Shown in pieces: positions 5,625 to 5,742 of a stretch of DNA of 5,742 nucleotides (position 1 is the stretch's first letter; every line of letters begins with the position of its first letter). The stretch covers positions 1-5,742 of the forward strand of contig JAGQGA010000380.1 of the NCBI GenBank assembly GCA_020432595.1, read 5' to 3'. This DNA comes from Anaerolineales bacterium (GTDB lineage: Bacteria; Chloroflexota; Anaerolineae; Promineifilales; Promineifilaceae). Below the pieces are notes generated by a model that worked only from the letters and a program-made list of their open reading frames with translations, ran no database searches and had not been told where the DNA came from. The translations under genes and the position numbers were made by a program.

Positions 5625-5742
5625 ATGTCTTACGAACATCAGCAAACTTTACCCGTTTCTCAGGCGCAGGTGTCGGCCATTTTTACGGCGGCCATGCAGC
5701 GCGTTTATTTGTGGATGGCACTTGGCTTGGTGCTAACAGCCA
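5625..5742 (+). CDS. Bax inhibitor-1 (BI-1/YccA) family membrane protein, N-terminal fragment
   Basis: Only 39 residues are inside the window, too few for the usual frame listing. The stretch QRVYLWMALGLVLTA (25-39) matches the start of the first transmembrane helix of the BI-1/YccA/YbhL family, where a basic, aromatic 'VYxxxALGLxLTA' pattern is typical. Family members have six or seven membrane segments and about 220-240 residues. Characterised ones are pH-sensitive calcium leak channels (BsYetJ) or modulate the FtsH protease (YccA). Residues 1-24 are a polar cytoplasmic lead. A strong Shine-Dalgarno sequence and an upstream extended -10 promoter support the start. The short length limits confidence in the assignment. 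Confidence 0.72.
   Translation, partial: MSYEHQQTLPVSQAQVSAIFTAAMQRVYLWMALGLVLTA

Overview
The window looks like chromosomal sequence from a GC-rich, probably filamentous or Anaerolineae/Ardenticatenia-type Chloroflexota bacterium. This is an inference. It rests on a secreted protein carrying an 'IYLPYIAKP' segment just after its signal peptide (a 'LP-hydrophobic' segment I associate with exported Chloroflexota proteins), a RodA-PbpA-type gene pair, and intergenic spaces filled with short palindromic and tandem repeats. All genes lie on the + strand.

Layout. (1) 1-467: C-terminal half of 5'-methylthioadenosine phosphorylase (mtnP). (2) 464-1768: a secreted, cysteine-containing, probably beta-propeller-like protein of unknown function. 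It overlaps the mtnP stop codon and is visibly more AT-rich than its neighbours. (3) 1769-1979: a gap holding an 84-bp MITE-like nested inverted repeat. (4) 1980-3275: a SEDS-family (FtsW/RodA/SpoVE) peptidoglycan glycosyltransferase with its key residues intact. (5) 3276-3345: a long imperfect hairpin. (6) 3357-4703: a class B penicillin-binding protein (PbpA type) in which all three transpeptidase active-site motifs are gone. (7) 4691-4748: back-to-back 7-mer and 10-mer tandem repeats. (8) 4763-5530: a LOG-family phosphoribohydrolase. (9) 5535-5543: a strong extended -10 promoter. (10) From 5625: the N-terminus of a Bax inhibitor-1 (BI-1/YccA) family membrane protein, cut by the window edge.

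How the genes fit together. The SEDS protein and the PBP form the usual glycan polymerase/partner-PBP module for elongation or division. Here the polymerase appears competent, while its partner looks like a pseudoenzyme that could act only as an allosteric or scaffolding subunit. MtnP (methionine salvage), LOG (nucleotide monophosphate hydrolysis) and BI-1 are housekeeping neighbours with no obvious shared pathway.

The most interesting signals are the catalytically dead PBP next to an intact SEDS polymerase, and a highly iterated palindrome, ACGGCCGT (extended AAACGGCCGTTT). The palindrome occurs nine times between 1005 and 4465, inside genes and in more than one codon phase, which resembles the cyanobacterial HIP1 phenomenon.
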